A DNA stretch of 64,000 bases from Quadrisphaera granulorum (GTDB taxonomy: Bacteria; Actinomycetota; Actinomycetes; Actinomycetales; Quadrisphaeraceae). The notes beneath the pieces were generated by a model. It was given only the letters and a program-made list of their open reading frames with translations. It was not told the origin of the DNA and ran no database searches. The stretch covers positions 124,001 through 188,000 of the forward strand of contig NZ_QGDQ01000003.1 of the NCBI RefSeq assembly GCF_003149145.1, written 5' to 3'. Positions 55,067-63,642 of this stretch are shown here, piece by piece. The position numbers and the translations under genes were made by a program. How positions within the stretch are numbered: the stretch's first letter is position 1; the number at the start of each line of letters is the position of its first letter.

Positions 55067-55714
55067 GTGCCCCTCCCCTTCCCCGCCCGCAGCTTTGCCG
55101 TGCTCGGCGCCAGCGTGTCGCTCGCCGTCGCGTCGCTGCTCGCGGCGCCTGCGGCGCTCGCGCACGACTCACTCAACTCCAGCACCCCCGGCGACGGCAC
55201 CACCGTGGCGAACGCCCCCGAGGCGGTGTCACTGGGCTTCAGCGAGGCGCCGCTCGAGATCGGCGCTCAGGTGGTGGTCACCGCTCCCGACGGACGCGTC
55301 ATCACGCAGGGCTCACCCACGGTGGTGGGCGACGACGTCGTGCAGGGTCTCGCGCCCGACCGGCCCGCCGGCACGTACACCGTCAACTGGCGGGTGACCT
55401 CCAGCGACGGCCACCCCATCGAGGGCACCGTGACGTTCACCGCCGAGTCGGGCGTCGGCGCGAGCAGCCCGGCGCCCAGCAGCGCGAGCGCAGCTCCGGC
55501 GTCGCCGGCCGCGCCGTCGACCGCCTCGTCGACCGCCGCTGCCACTGCCACCCTCTCGGCGACGGCGAGCCCGAGCGCCGCGCCGACCTCGGCGCAGGAC
55601 GACGGGTCGGGTATCTCCGGCGCTACCTGGGCCTGGACCATCGCCGCCGGCGCAGCGGGCGCCGCGATGGGCGTGCTGCTGGTGCGCGCCCGCCGCCGCT
55701 CCGACCGCGCCTGA
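55067..55714 (+). CDS. CopC-domain exported protein with C-terminal anchor
   Basis: A 215-residue protein with a signal peptide cleaved after AALA, leaving an N-terminal His (residue 33), which is a copper ligand in CopC. The CopC fold follows, with SSDGHPIEGTVTF giving the second Asp/His site. A Ser/Ala/Pro-rich linker (about 130-185) leads to a final membrane segment and RRRSDRA. It probably binds copper at the cell surface. The GTG has GGAG 6 nt upstream. No CopD-like gene is adjacent. Confidence 0.88.
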   Translation: MPLPFPARSFAVLGASVSLAVASLLAAPAALAHDSLNSSTPGDGTTVANAPEAVSLGFSEAPLEIGAQVVVTAPDGRVITQGSPTVVGDDVVQGLAPDRPAGTYTVNWRVTSSDGHPIEGTVTFTAESGVGASSPAPSSASAAPASPAAPSTASSTAAATATLSATASPSAAPTSAQDDGSGISGATWAWTIAAGAAGAAMGVLLVRARRRSDRA

Positions 55715-55727
55715 CCGCTGCTCTTCT

Positions 55728-55790
55728 CGCACTTTCCGCGGCAAGTGCGGCTCCCGAGCCGTGGGTGGCGCACTTGCCGCGGAAAGTGCG
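55728..55790. terminator. Long palindrome between convergent genes
   Basis: A perfect 22-bp inverted repeat (55728-55749 with 55769-55790) with a 19-nt loop lies between copC and the glucosidase, which converge. Each arm is itself nearly palindromic around CCGCGG. It is well placed as a bidirectional terminator. Confidence 0.7.
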
Positions 55791-55814
55791 GAGAGGGTGA
55801 GGAGTAGGACGACG

Positions 55815-57641
55815 TCAGGCGGTGGCGCGGCGGCGCAGGACGCGGGCCTCCCAAGGGCGCAACGGGGCGAGCCCTGACCTCGGGCCTGACAGGGCGGCGC
55901 GCTCGCCGTCGTCGTCCTGGTCGATCCAGTTGCCGAGCACCAGCTCTGCGGTGTCCCAGGCCGCCGCGGCGTCCCCCAGGTCGGCGGCCACCGCGTCGAG
56001 CGGCTGCTCCTCACCGCTGACCGCCACCACGACGAGCAGCTCCGTGGAGGGCGTGGCGCGGGTGAACGCGTACACGTGCGGGTGGGTGGCGGCGAGCATC
56101 GTGAAGCCACCGGTGGCCACGCACGGCTCGGCCTTCCGCAGGGCGATGAGCGCCCGGTAGTGCGCGAGCACGGAGGTCGGGTCGTCGCGCTGCGCCTCGA
56201 CGTTGAGCCAGGAGGCGTTCTCGTGCACCCGGTACCAGGGGGTGCCCGCGGTGAAGCCGCCGTGAAGGCCGCCGTCCCACTGCATGCCGGACCTGGCGTT
56301 GTCGCGGTTGAGCTTCGCCATGGACGCGACCATCCGCGCGACCTCGGCCTCGTCGGCGCCGCGCTCCGCTGCCTCCCGGAGGTGGTTGACGGCCTCGATG
56401 TCGGAGTAGTCCTCCGGGGAGGTGAACGGCAGGTTGGTCATGCCGATCTCCTCGCCCTGGTAGACGTACGGCGTCCCCCGGTGAAGGTGCAGCAGCGTGG
56501 CCAGCGCCGTCGCGCTCTCGCGCCACCAGCGGCCGTCGTCGCCCCAGCGGGAGACGATGCGGGGCTGGTCGTGGTTGTCCCAGTAGAGGCTGTTCCAGCC
56601 GCGCTCGGCCAGGCCCGCCTGCCAGCGGCCGAAGCTCGCCTTGAGGGCGAGCAGGTCGAAGGGCTGCGGGTCCCACTTGCCGCCGGGGCCGTGGTCGAGG
56701 TCGACGTGCTCGAACTGGAACACCATGTCGACGACGCCGGTGCCCCCTGACGACGCCCCGTCGGTGAGCTCGACGGCGTCCGCCACGGTGACGCCGGGCA
56801 TCTCGCCCACCGTGAGGAAGTCACCCTCGCGTCCGCCGAACACCTCGCGGTGCAGCTCGGCGAGGAACTCGTGCAGGCGCGGGCCCGTCATGAAGAACGG
56901 GCCGCCGTCACCCCACGGCCCGCCGCCCGGCCAGGGCGCCCCGTCGGGAAGGGACCCGTCGGGGGCGTACCGCTTGGAGATGAAGTTGATGACGTCCATG
57001 CGGAACCCGTCGACCCCGCGGTCCAGCCACCAGCGCATCATGTCGGCGACCGCGGCCCGCACCTCGGGGTTCTCCCAGTTGAGGTCGGGCTGCTTGCGGC
57101 TGAACAGGTGCAGGTAGTACTCGCCGGTGGTCTCGTCGAGCTCCCACGTGGAACCGGAGAACGCTGACCGCCAGTTGGTGGGCTCCGCGCCGGGGTCGCC
57201 GGCGGCGAACCCCTCGCGCGGCGGGCGCCAGACGTACCAGTCGCGCTTCGGGGAGTCCTGCGAGGCGCGGCTCTCGGTGAACCAGGCGTGCTCGTCGCTG
57301 GTGTGGTTGACCACCAGGTCCATGACCACCTTGATGCCGCGCTGGTGGGCGGCGGCGATGAGCGCGTCCATGTCGGCGAGGGTGCCGAAGGAGGGGTCGA
57401 TGGCCCGGTAGTCGCTGATGTCGTAGCCGTTGTCGTCCTGCGGGGAGGCGTACACCGGGCTCAGCCACACCACGCCCACGCCGAGGTCGGCGAGGTGGTC
57501 GAGCTTGGCGGTGATGCCGGGCAGGTCACCGATGCCGTCACCGTCGGAGTCGGCGAAGCTGCGCGGGTAGATCTGGTACACGACGGTCGAGGCGAACCAG
57601 GGCGCCTGCTGCTCGGACGAGGACGACGGCGGTGTGGTCAC
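55815..57641 (-). CDS. GH13 alpha-glucosidase, probably alpha-1,6-active
   Basis: Family 13 glycoside hydrolase of 608 residues without a signal peptide, so cytoplasmic. The nucleophile Asp is in GFRMDVINF, the acid/base Glu in VGEMPG and the transition-state Asp in YWDNHDQPR. The residue after the nucleophile is Val, which in oligo-1,6-glucosidases marks alpha-1,6 specificity, while alpha-1,4 enzymes usually have Ala or Thr. The GTG at 57641 follows CAGGCT by 6 nt, a possible leaderless start. Confidence 0.92.
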   Translation of the reverse strand: MTTPPSSSSEQQAPWFASTVVYQIYPRSFADSDGDGIGDLPGITAKLDHLADLGVGVVWLSPVYASPQDDNGYDISDYRAIDPSFGTLADMDALIAAAHQRGIKVVMDLVVNHTSDEHAWFTESRASQDSPKRDWYVWRPPREGFAAGDPGAEPTNWRSAFSGSTWELDETTGEYYLHLFSRKQPDLNWENPEVRAAVADMMRWWLDRGVDGFRMDVINFISKRYAPDGSLPDGAPWPGGGPWGDGGPFFMTGPRLHEFLAELHREVFGGREGDFLTVGEMPGVTVADAVELTDGASSGGTGVVDMVFQFEHVDLDHGPGGKWDPQPFDLLALKASFGRWQAGLAERGWNSLYWDNHDQPRIVSRWGDDGRWWRESATALATLLHLHRGTPYVYQGEEIGMTNLPFTSPEDYSDIEAVNHLREAAERGADEAEVARMVASMAKLNRDNARSGMQWDGGLHGGFTAGTPWYRVHENASWLNVEAQRDDPTSVLAHYRALIALRKAEPCVATGGFTMLAATHPHVYAFTRATPSTELLVVVAVSGEEQPLDAVAADLGDAAAAWDTAELVLGNWIDQDDDGERAALSGPRSGLAPLRPWEARVLRRRATA

Positions 57642-57744
57642 CCGTCCAGCCTGGCAGGGTGCTTCAGGGGGCGTCGAGGCACCTTCGGGTCAGTGGTCTG
57701 TCGGCGGTGCGGCCTGACCGAGGTGTGGTCCGGCAGGGGTCAGG

Positions 57745-58809
57745 TCAGCGATCACGCTCGGTGGTGCTGCGGGCGAAGGACGCCAGCGCCTCACGCACCG
57801 GCCCATCCGGCAGTGCCTCGAGTGCCTCTACCGCCGACGCCGACCAGTCCCGGGCGGTCTCCTGCGCGGCGGCGGCGTAGGGCGAGGCGGCGAGCGCGTC
57901 GACGGCGCGGGTGAGGGCCTCGTCACTGGACAGGTCGGCGTCGAGAAGCTCGACGAGCGCAGCGGCGTCAGCACTTCCCGCGGCCGACGCCCGGCGGGCC
58001 AGCAGCACCGGCAGCGTGGGGACGCCCTCGCGCAGGTCCGTGCCGGCGGCCTTGCCCGTGGCGGCCACCGAGTCTTCCGAGGAGCGGGACAGGTCCAGCA
58101 CGTCGTCGGCGAGCTGGAACGCCACACCCACCCGCTCGCCGTAGAGGCGCATGACCTCGACGACGTCCGGACCCGCGCCCGAGAACTGAGCGCCGAAGCG
58201 ACCGGCGAGGGCGATGAGCGAGCCCGTCTTGTCGGACAGCACCTGGATGTGGTGGGCCACCGGGTCTTCGTCGGGACGCGGGCCGACCGTCTCGTGCATC
58301 TGGCCCAGGCAGAGGCGCTCGAAGGTCTCCGCCTGCTGACGCACAGCATCGGGGCCGAGGTCGGCCACGAGGCGGGAGGCGCGGGCGAAGAGCAGGTCTC
58401 CGGTGAGGATGGCAACGTCGTTGCCCCACTTGGCCTGCGCGGCAGGAGCGCCGCGGCGCAGCGGGGCGTCGTCCATCACGTCGTCGTGGTAAAGGCTGGC
58501 CAGGTGGACCAGCTCGACGACGACGGCGGCCGGCACCACGCCGGGCGCGTCAGCATCACCGAGGTGGGCGGCCAGCAGCGTGAGCATGGGGCGCACCCGC
58601 TTGCCGCCGGCCTCGACGAGGTGGCGGGAGGTGGCGTCTGCCAGCCGGTCGGTGTGGCGGACGGCGTCACGCAGACGTTCCTCGACGACGTCGAGACCGG
58701 CGAGGACGTGCGCGGTGAGCGCCTCGTCGACGTCGGGGACGGCGGCAGCGCCGCGCGCCCGGGCGAGCGGAGGCTCCGGGGGCGCAGGAAAGACCGCTCC
58801 CCTGACCAC
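57745..58809 (-). CDS. Long-chain polyprenyl diphosphate synthase
   Basis: Trans-prenyltransferase making the C35-C50 tail of menaquinone. The 354-residue product has the first aspartate-rich motif DDVMD (in LYHDDVMDDAPLRRG) and the second DDVLD. GGKRVRP is present. It sits with the reductase and methyltransferase genes. The GTG at 58809 lies 6 nt after TAGGCT (58821-58816) and fits a leaderless mRNA; the GTG at 58815 would add two residues. Chain length cannot be read from the sequence. Confidence 0.92.
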   Translation of the reverse strand: MVRGAVFPAPPEPPLARARGAAAVPDVDEALTAHVLAGLDVVEERLRDAVRHTDRLADATSRHLVEAGGKRVRPMLTLLAAHLGDADAPGVVPAAVVVELVHLASLYHDDVMDDAPLRRGAPAAQAKWGNDVAILTGDLLFARASRLVADLGPDAVRQQAETFERLCLGQMHETVGPRPDEDPVAHHIQVLSDKTGSLIALAGRFGAQFSGAGPDVVEVMRLYGERVGVAFQLADDVLDLSRSSEDSVAATGKAAGTDLREGVPTLPVLLARRASAAGSADAAALVELLDADLSSDEALTRAVDALAASPYAAAAQETARDWSASAVEALEALPDGPVREALASFARSTTERDR

Positions 58810-58823
58810 GGCCACAGCCTAGG

Positions 58824-60161
58824 TCACCGCCCCGCGGGGGCTAGGCGCGACAGTGCCGTCACCACGCGGTCGGCCGCATCACCACCGGTCGGCTCGGCGA
58901 GGTTGGCGAGCAGCTTGACCACGAGGTGCATGACGGAACGGCGAGGAAGGCCCAGCCTGACGGCCGCCGAGAGCACGGGCGGGTGGGCGATGAGCTTGGC
59001 GAACGCCCTGCCCAGGGCGAAGTAGCCGCCCAGCTCCTCGCGGAGCGCCGCCGGATAGACCTGGAGGGCTCGGTCTCTGCCGCGCACGCCAAGGACGCGC
59101 TCGGCGTCGAGCGCGTCGGCGACCACCTCGGCAGCCAGGCGGCCCGAGTGCAAGGCGTACTCGATGCCCTCGCCGTTGAAGGGGTTCACCATGCCGCCGG
59201 CATCGCCGAGGAGCAGCACGCCGTCCTTCGCGTGCGGAGTGCGGTTGAAGCCCATCGGCAGCGCGGCGCTCCGGACGGGCCCTTCGAGGTGCTCCTCGTC
59301 GAGGGTCCACTCCGGTGGCGTGGTGGCAAGCCACTGCTTGAGCACGGCCTTGAGGTCGACCGGCTGGGACGCGTCGATGACGCCGAGCCCCACGTTGGCG
59401 CGCCCGTCACCCAGGCCGAAGATCCAGCCGTAGCCGGGCAGCAACGGGGAGCGGCGCGGCTCGCCGGACCACAGCTCCAGCCAGCTCTCCATCCACGGCT
59501 CGTGGCTGCGCGGCGTCCGGTAGTAGGCACGCGCCGCCACCCCCAGCGGCCTGTCGGGGCGCCGCTCCAGGCCGAGAGCCACCGCCGTGCGGCTGGAGAC
59601 GCCGTCGGCGGCGAGCACCACGCGGGCGCGGTGCAGCACCTCGGGCCCGGTGGCGCGGCCGCGCTCGTCGACCGGCTTGGCGCGCACGCCCGTGACCAGC
59701 CCCGTGCGCTCGTCGAGCACGGGCGCGGTGGCAGCCGTGCGCTCCAGCAGCCGGGCGCCCCGGCGCTGCGCGTGGCGGGCGAGCACCTCGTCGAAGTCGT
59801 TCCGGGTCCGCACGAGGCCGTAGCCGGGGAACGACGCGAGCTCCGGCCAGGGGATGTCGTAGCTGCGGCCTCCACCGACGAGCCGCAGGCCGCGCGTGCG
59901 AGCCCAGCCGTCCTGCTCGTCGTCGTCGATGCCAAGGTGGGCCAGCTCGCGGACGGCGCGCGGGGTGAGCCCGTCACCGCAGACCTTGTCGCGGGGGAAG
60001 GCGGACTTCTCCAGGACGACGACGTCGAGGCCCGCGCTCGCCAGGTGGGCAGCGGCTGACGCGCCCGCAGGGCCGGCTCCGACGACGACGACGTCCGCCG
60101 TCGTCCCCATCCCCGTGCTCGTCTCCGTGCCTGTCTCCGTGCCTGTCTCCGTGGTGGTCAC
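58824..60161 (-). CDS. menJ: Geranylgeranyl reductase family flavoprotein, MenJ-like
   Basis: FAD enzyme of 445 residues. [17 protein letters not shown] binds [21 protein letters not shown] and [19 protein letters not shown] are family signatures. In M. tuberculosis MenJ reduces one isoprene unit of menaquinone; the neighbours support that role here. The GTG overlaps the menG stop (GTGA). The first ~17 residues are a TETG repeat encoded by 12-nt tandem repeats; an internal ATG at 60110 would skip them. Confidence 0.9.
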   Translation of the reverse strand: MTTTETGTETGTETSTGMGTTADVVVVGAGPAGASAAAHLASAGLDVVVLEKSAFPRDKVCGDGLTPRAVRELAHLGIDDDEQDGWARTRGLRLVGGGRSYDIPWPELASFPGYGLVRTRNDFDEVLARHAQRRGARLLERTAATAPVLDERTGLVTGVRAKPVDERGRATGPEVLHRARVVLAADGVSSRTAVALGLERRPDRPLGVAARAYYRTPRSHEPWMESWLELWSGEPRRSPLLPGYGWIFGLGDGRANVGLGVIDASQPVDLKAVLKQWLATTPPEWTLDEEHLEGPVRSAALPMGFNRTPHAKDGVLLLGDAGGMVNPFNGEGIEYALHSGRLAAEVVADALDAERVLGVRGRDRALQVYPAALREELGGYFALGRAFAKLIAHPPVLSAAVRLGLPRRSVMHLVVKLLANLAEPTGGDAADRVVTALSRLAPAGR

Positions 60162-60850
60162 GGGCGGGTGGCGCGGTGCAGCGCGACGATCCCGCCGGTG
60201 AGGTCCTTCCAGGCGACGCCGGTCCAGCCGGCGTCCTGCACCCAGCGCGCCAAGCCGGCCTGGTCGGGCCAGGCACGGATCGACTCGGCGAGGTAGACGT
60301 ACGCGTCGGGGTTGCTGGCCGTCCGGCGGGCGATCGCCGGCAGCGCCCGCATGAGGTACTCGGTGTAGACGGTGCGGAACGGCGCCCACGTGGGATGGGA
60401 GAACTCGCAGACCACGAGGCGGCCACCCGGACGGGTGACCCGCAGCATCTCCGCGAGGGCGGCCTGCGGCTCCACCACGTTGCGCAGCCCGAAGCTGATG
60501 GTCACCGCGTCGAAGGAAGCGTCGGCGAACGGCAGCCGGGTGGCGTCTCCGGCCACGAAGGACAGGTCGGGACGGCGGCGGGCGCCGACGGCGAGCATGC
60601 CGCGGGAGAAGTCGCAGGCCACGGGCCGGGCGCCGAGCGCGGCGAACGGCTCGGTGGAAGTGCCGGTGCCCGCGGCGAGGTCGAGCACCTTCTCGCCGGG
60701 GCGCAGGTCGAGGGCCTTGACGACGGCGCGGCGCCAGGACCTGTCCTGCCGCAGGCTCAGCACGCTGTTGGTGAGGTCGTAGCGGCTGGCGACGCCGTCG
60801 AACATGGCGGCCACCTCGTGAGGGGCCTTGGCGAGGTCAGCGCGCGTCAC
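60158..60850 (-). CDS. menG: Demethylmenaquinone methyltransferase
   Basis: SAM-dependent methyltransferase for the last step to menaquinone; 230 residues. [22 protein letters not shown], the SAM loop [15 protein letters not shown] and [15 protein letters not shown] are typical of UbiE/MenG. The GTG at 60850 gives [14 protein letters not shown]; longer frames read through the palindrome upstream and are Gly-rich. It is coupled to the reductase gene. Confidence 0.94.
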   Translation of the reverse strand: MTRADLAKAPHEVAAMFDGVASRYDLTNSVLSLRQDRSWRRAVVKALDLRPGEKVLDLAAGTGTSTEPFAALGARPVACDFSRGMLAVGARRRPDLSFVAGDATRLPFADASFDAVTISFGLRNVVEPQAALAEMLRVTRPGGRLVVCEFSHPTWAPFRTVYTEYLMRALPAIARRTASNPDAYVYLAESIRAWPDQAGLARWVQDAGWTGVAWKDLTGGIVALHRATRP

Positions 60851-60926
60851 GCCTCCATGGTCCCCCACCTGCGCGCGGACCTCTCGCCGCGCTCCCCCGC
60901 CTGCGCCATGACCCCCGCCTCCCCCT

Positions 60927-60979
60927 CCGTGATCATGGGCTTCCGCCACCTCGCGGGTGGCGGAAGCCCATGATCACGG
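60927..60979. repeat. Palindromic element, copy B
   Basis: A perfect 24-bp inverted repeat (60927-60950 with 60956-60979) with a 5-nt loop, core CCGTGATCATGGGC. It matches copy A at 23 of 24 arm positions, and the difference is compensated in the other arm. It lies between divergent genes. Confidence 0.85.
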
Positions 60980-61004
60980 GGTGAGGCGGTGGTTGGCAGG
61001 GCCG

Positions 61005-61010
61005 TAGGCT
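61005..61010 (+). promoter_or_regulatory. -10 box for leaderless proA-like gene
   Basis: TAGGCT ends 8 nt before the GTG at 61019, with no ribosome binding site between. Confidence 0.4.
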
Positions 61011-61018
61011 CTGCGGCC

Positions 61019-62356
61019 GTGAGCAGCACGTCCGTCGACACCAGCGCCAGCACCACCGCCAGCACGGGCCCCAGCGACGCCGCCGGAGTCGTGCGGGCTG
61101 CCGCGCAGCGCGCGGCCGCCGCCTCCGCCGCGCTGCGGGTCGCGCCGGACGCACAGGTGAGCGAGGCGCTGTCGGCCGCGGCCGAGCGGGTCGCCGGTGC
61201 GGCGCGGGCCGTGCTGGCCGCCAACGCCGAGGACGTCGCCGCAGCCCAGGCGGGCGGCATGAGCGCAGGCCTACTCGACAGGCTCCGCCTCGACCCGGCG
61301 CGCCTGGAGTCCGCGGCGCAGCAGCTGCGCGAGATCGCCGCCCTGCCTGCCCAGCCCCGAATGGCCTTCGTGCGTGATCTGCCCGGGGACGGAGTCCACG
61401 GCGGGGAGGTCTGGGAGCGGCGCGTGCCCGTCGGCGTCATCGGCGCCACGTACGAGGCCCGTCCCGCCGTGACGCTCGACGTGGCCGGCCAGGTGCTGCG
61501 CGCCCGCAGCGCCGCCGTCCTGCGGACGGGCTCGGCGGCGCTGCGTACGTCCGCCGTCCTCGTCGACGAGGTGCTGACCCCCGCCCTGGCAGTCGCAGGC
61601 CTGCCCGACGGCGCCGTCGAGCTGGTCCGCCAACCCGGGCACGACGCCGCCGAGGCGCTCGTGGCCCAGCCCGACCTCGTGCCCCTCGTCATCGTTCGCG
61701 GTTCCGGGGAGACCACGCGGCACCTGTCCCGTCTCGGCGCGGCCGCCGGCACGCGCGTGCTGGCCCACGCCGACGGCGGAGGGGTCATGTACGCCGACGT
61801 CGCCGCGGACCTCGACAGGTTCCGTTCGCTGCTGCGCGCCGGGGTCGACAGGCTCGGTGTCTGCAACCGCCTGAATCTGCTGCTCGTGCACGCCGCGCGA
61901 TGGGAGGAGCTGAGCCAGGTGGCGGTCGAGGTGCTCGGTGAGGCGGGCGTGGAGGCCCTCCTGCCCCCCCACGAGCACGAGCTGGGCCACGAGTGGGCGC
62001 TCGACTCCGGCCGTGAGGCTCGCGTCACGGTCGCCCCGGTGGCCGGTCCGGTGGAGGCGACGGCGCTGGCCGCCGCGGAGACCAGCGGCATCGCCGCCAC
62101 CGTGGTCACCGAGGACGCCGACACCGCGGCGACGTTCCTCGGCGCGTGGGGCGGCACCGGCGGCTTCTGGAACACCACGACGCGCCTGCTCGACGGTTAC
62201 AAGCTGCTGGGCGTCCCGGAGACCGGCATCAGCGTCGACTCGGTGCCCGGCCCGCGCGGCCCCGTGACCGGGGGCGACCTCGTGCTGCGGCAGTTTGTGG
62301 TGCTGCCGGCCGGCACGCACGGCAGCGACGCGGTCAAGGACTCCCTGCTCAGCTGA
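61019..62356 (+). CDS. Divergent glutamate-5-semialdehyde dehydrogenase-like protein
   Basis: Member of the ProA/aldehyde dehydrogenase fold, 445 residues. PVGVIGATYEARPAVTLDVA and the catalytic Cys in VDRLGVCNRLNLLLVH match ProA. However, the usual TGG-I-C/H loop reads HADGGGVMYADV, IPRGG reads IVRGSGE, and the C-terminal half (WNTTTRLLDGYKLLGVPET) differs from the VNASTRFTDGGQFGLG of proline-pathway enzymes. No proB is nearby. It may act on another semialdehyde or phosphate. Confidence 0.8.
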   Translation: MSSTSVDTSASTTASTGPSDAAGVVRAAAQRAAAASAALRVAPDAQVSEALSAAAERVAGAARAVLAANAEDVAAAQAGGMSAGLLDRLRLDPARLESAAQQLREIAALPAQPRMAFVRDLPGDGVHGGEVWERRVPVGVIGATYEARPAVTLDVAGQVLRARSAAVLRTGSAALRTSAVLVDEVLTPALAVAGLPDGAVELVRQPGHDAAEALVAQPDLVPLVIVRGSGETTRHLSRLGAAAGTRVLAHADGGGVMYADVAADLDRFRSLLRAGVDRLGVCNRLNLLLVHAARWEELSQVAVEVLGEAGVEALLPPHEHELGHEWALDSGREARVTVAPVAGPVEATALAAAETSGIAATVVTEDADTAATFLGAWGGTGGFWNTTTRLLDGYKLLGVPETGISVDSVPGPRGPVTGGDLVLRQFVVLPAGTHGSDAVKDSLLS

Positions 62357-63584
62357 GGAGGGTCGGCCGGGACGGCGCGAGCGCCGCGAGCGCGTCGTCG
62401 ACGGTCGGCCCCAGGCCGTGCACCTGCCCGAGCACGGCGGCCGCAGCGGCGCGGGCCAGCGCCGACGACGTCTGGATGCCGTAGCCGCCCTGCCCGGCCA
62501 GCCAGAAGAAGCCCTGCTGGCGGTCGTCCCAGCCGACCACGGGCAGACCGTCGGCGGGGCCGGTCCGCAGCCCGGTCCACGAACGCTTCACCTGGATCGC
62601 CCCGAGGTCGAGCACACCGCCGAGGCTGGTGACCAGCGCGTCGACGTCGGCGGGCACCGGTTGGGCGTCGCACGGCTCGCTGGGCACCGCCTCGGCGGGT
62701 GAGGCGAGCAGGTCACCGCCCACGTCGCGCCCCGGCCGCGCATAGAGCGTGTCGGCGACATCCGAGATCATCGGCCAGTCCTCGCCGATGGGCCGCTCGG
62801 TGTCGGCCACGATCACCGTGCGCCGCTTCGGGACGAGTCCGCGACGGCGGACCCCGGCGAGGGCGGCGACGACGTCGGCCCACGGCCCCGCAGCGTCGAC
62901 GAGGACCCCGGCGCTGATCCGGTGGGCGCCGGCGGTGACGTCCCACCCGCCGGCCCGCCGAACCGCAGACGTGACCGGCGCTCCCAGCAGCACCTGGACG
63001 CCGCCTCGCCGGGCACGCTCGGCGTGGTGCTCGAGCAGGAGGGGGACGGCGACCTCGCGGGCGTCGTCGTCGACCGCCACCGCATGGACGGCCTCCGGGC
63101 GCAGCAGCGGGAACCGCTCCAGCGCCTCAGCCGGGGCGCTGGGGCGCAGTGCGGGCACCTGGGCGAGCAGCCTCGCCAGCGCCTCCCGCCCGGCGGCGCC
63201 GCCGACCGTGTCGACCCACAGCAGTGGGCGGTCTCGCAGCACCGTGCGACCGGTGAAGTCTTCGATGCTCGCGACCAGGGGCAGGCTGGCCGCGGTCAGC
63301 GCCTGGACCGGTGGAGGCCCGTAGCTGGGCTGCATCTGCCGCGCGGAGCGCGCGCTGGTGTGGGTGGCCAGCGCCGGCTCCGCCTCCACGAGCACCGCGC
63401 TGCAGGCGCCGCCTGACATCTCGGCGAGCTCCGCGGCGAGGGAGAGGCCGGCGATGCCTCCGCCGACGACCAGCACGTCGGCGCGGACGCCCGCCGACGG
63501 CGCAGCCGCCGTCGTCGTGGTCGTCGTCGTGGTCGTCGTCGTCCTCGGAAGCGCTGCTGGCTGGGCCGGTGTGGTGGACGTCAT
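62349..63584 (-). CDS. FAD-dependent oxidoreductase, DAO family
   Basis: D-amino-acid/glycine oxidase-type flavoprotein of 411 residues. The Rossmann motif VLVVGGGIAGLSLAAEL (about 37-53) and the C-terminal GLPVVGWDDRQQGFFWLAGQGGYGIQTS are typical; the substrate is unknown. An N-terminal run of 11 threonines precedes the FAD domain. It converges on the proA-like gene and overlaps it by 8 bp. Confidence 0.87.
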   Translation of the reverse strand: MTSTTPAQPAALPRTTTTTTTTTTTAAAPSAGVRADVLVVGGGIAGLSLAAELAEMSGGACSAVLVEAEPALATHTSARSARQMQPSYGPPPVQALTAASLPLVASIEDFTGRTVLRDRPLLWVDTVGGAAGREALARLLAQVPALRPSAPAEALERFPLLRPEAVHAVAVDDDAREVAVPLLLEHHAERARRGGVQVLLGAPVTSAVRRAGGWDVTAGAHRISAGVLVDAAGPWADVVAALAGVRRRGLVPKRRTVIVADTERPIGEDWPMISDVADTLYARPGRDVGGDLLASPAEAVPSEPCDAQPVPADVDALVTSLGGVLDLGAIQVKRSWTGLRTGPADGLPVVGWDDRQQGFFWLAGQGGYGIQTSSALARAAAAAVLGQVHGLGPTVDDALAALAPSRPTLLS

Positions 63585-63628
63585 CGACAGCGGAGGCTAG
63601 TGCGGACGGCGCACCCGTGGGAGGCGCC

Positions 63629-63634
63629 TAGCCT
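63629..63634 (+). promoter_or_regulatory. -10 box for leaderless isochorismate synthase
   Basis: TAGCCT ends 8 nt before the ATG at 63643; no binding site is present. Confidence 0.4.
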
Positions 63635-63642
63635 GGTTGCTG

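Noticed and set aside
60847-62178. A 443-codon open frame opposite the proA-like gene
   Set aside because: It reads through the palindrome and is Ser/Ala/Arg-rich with no domain; the plus-strand frame has the catalytic Cys motif.
63505-63545. The poly-Thr codon run as a phase-variable switch
   Set aside because: The repeat unit is a trinucleotide, so changes in copy number keep the frame and cannot switch the gene off.
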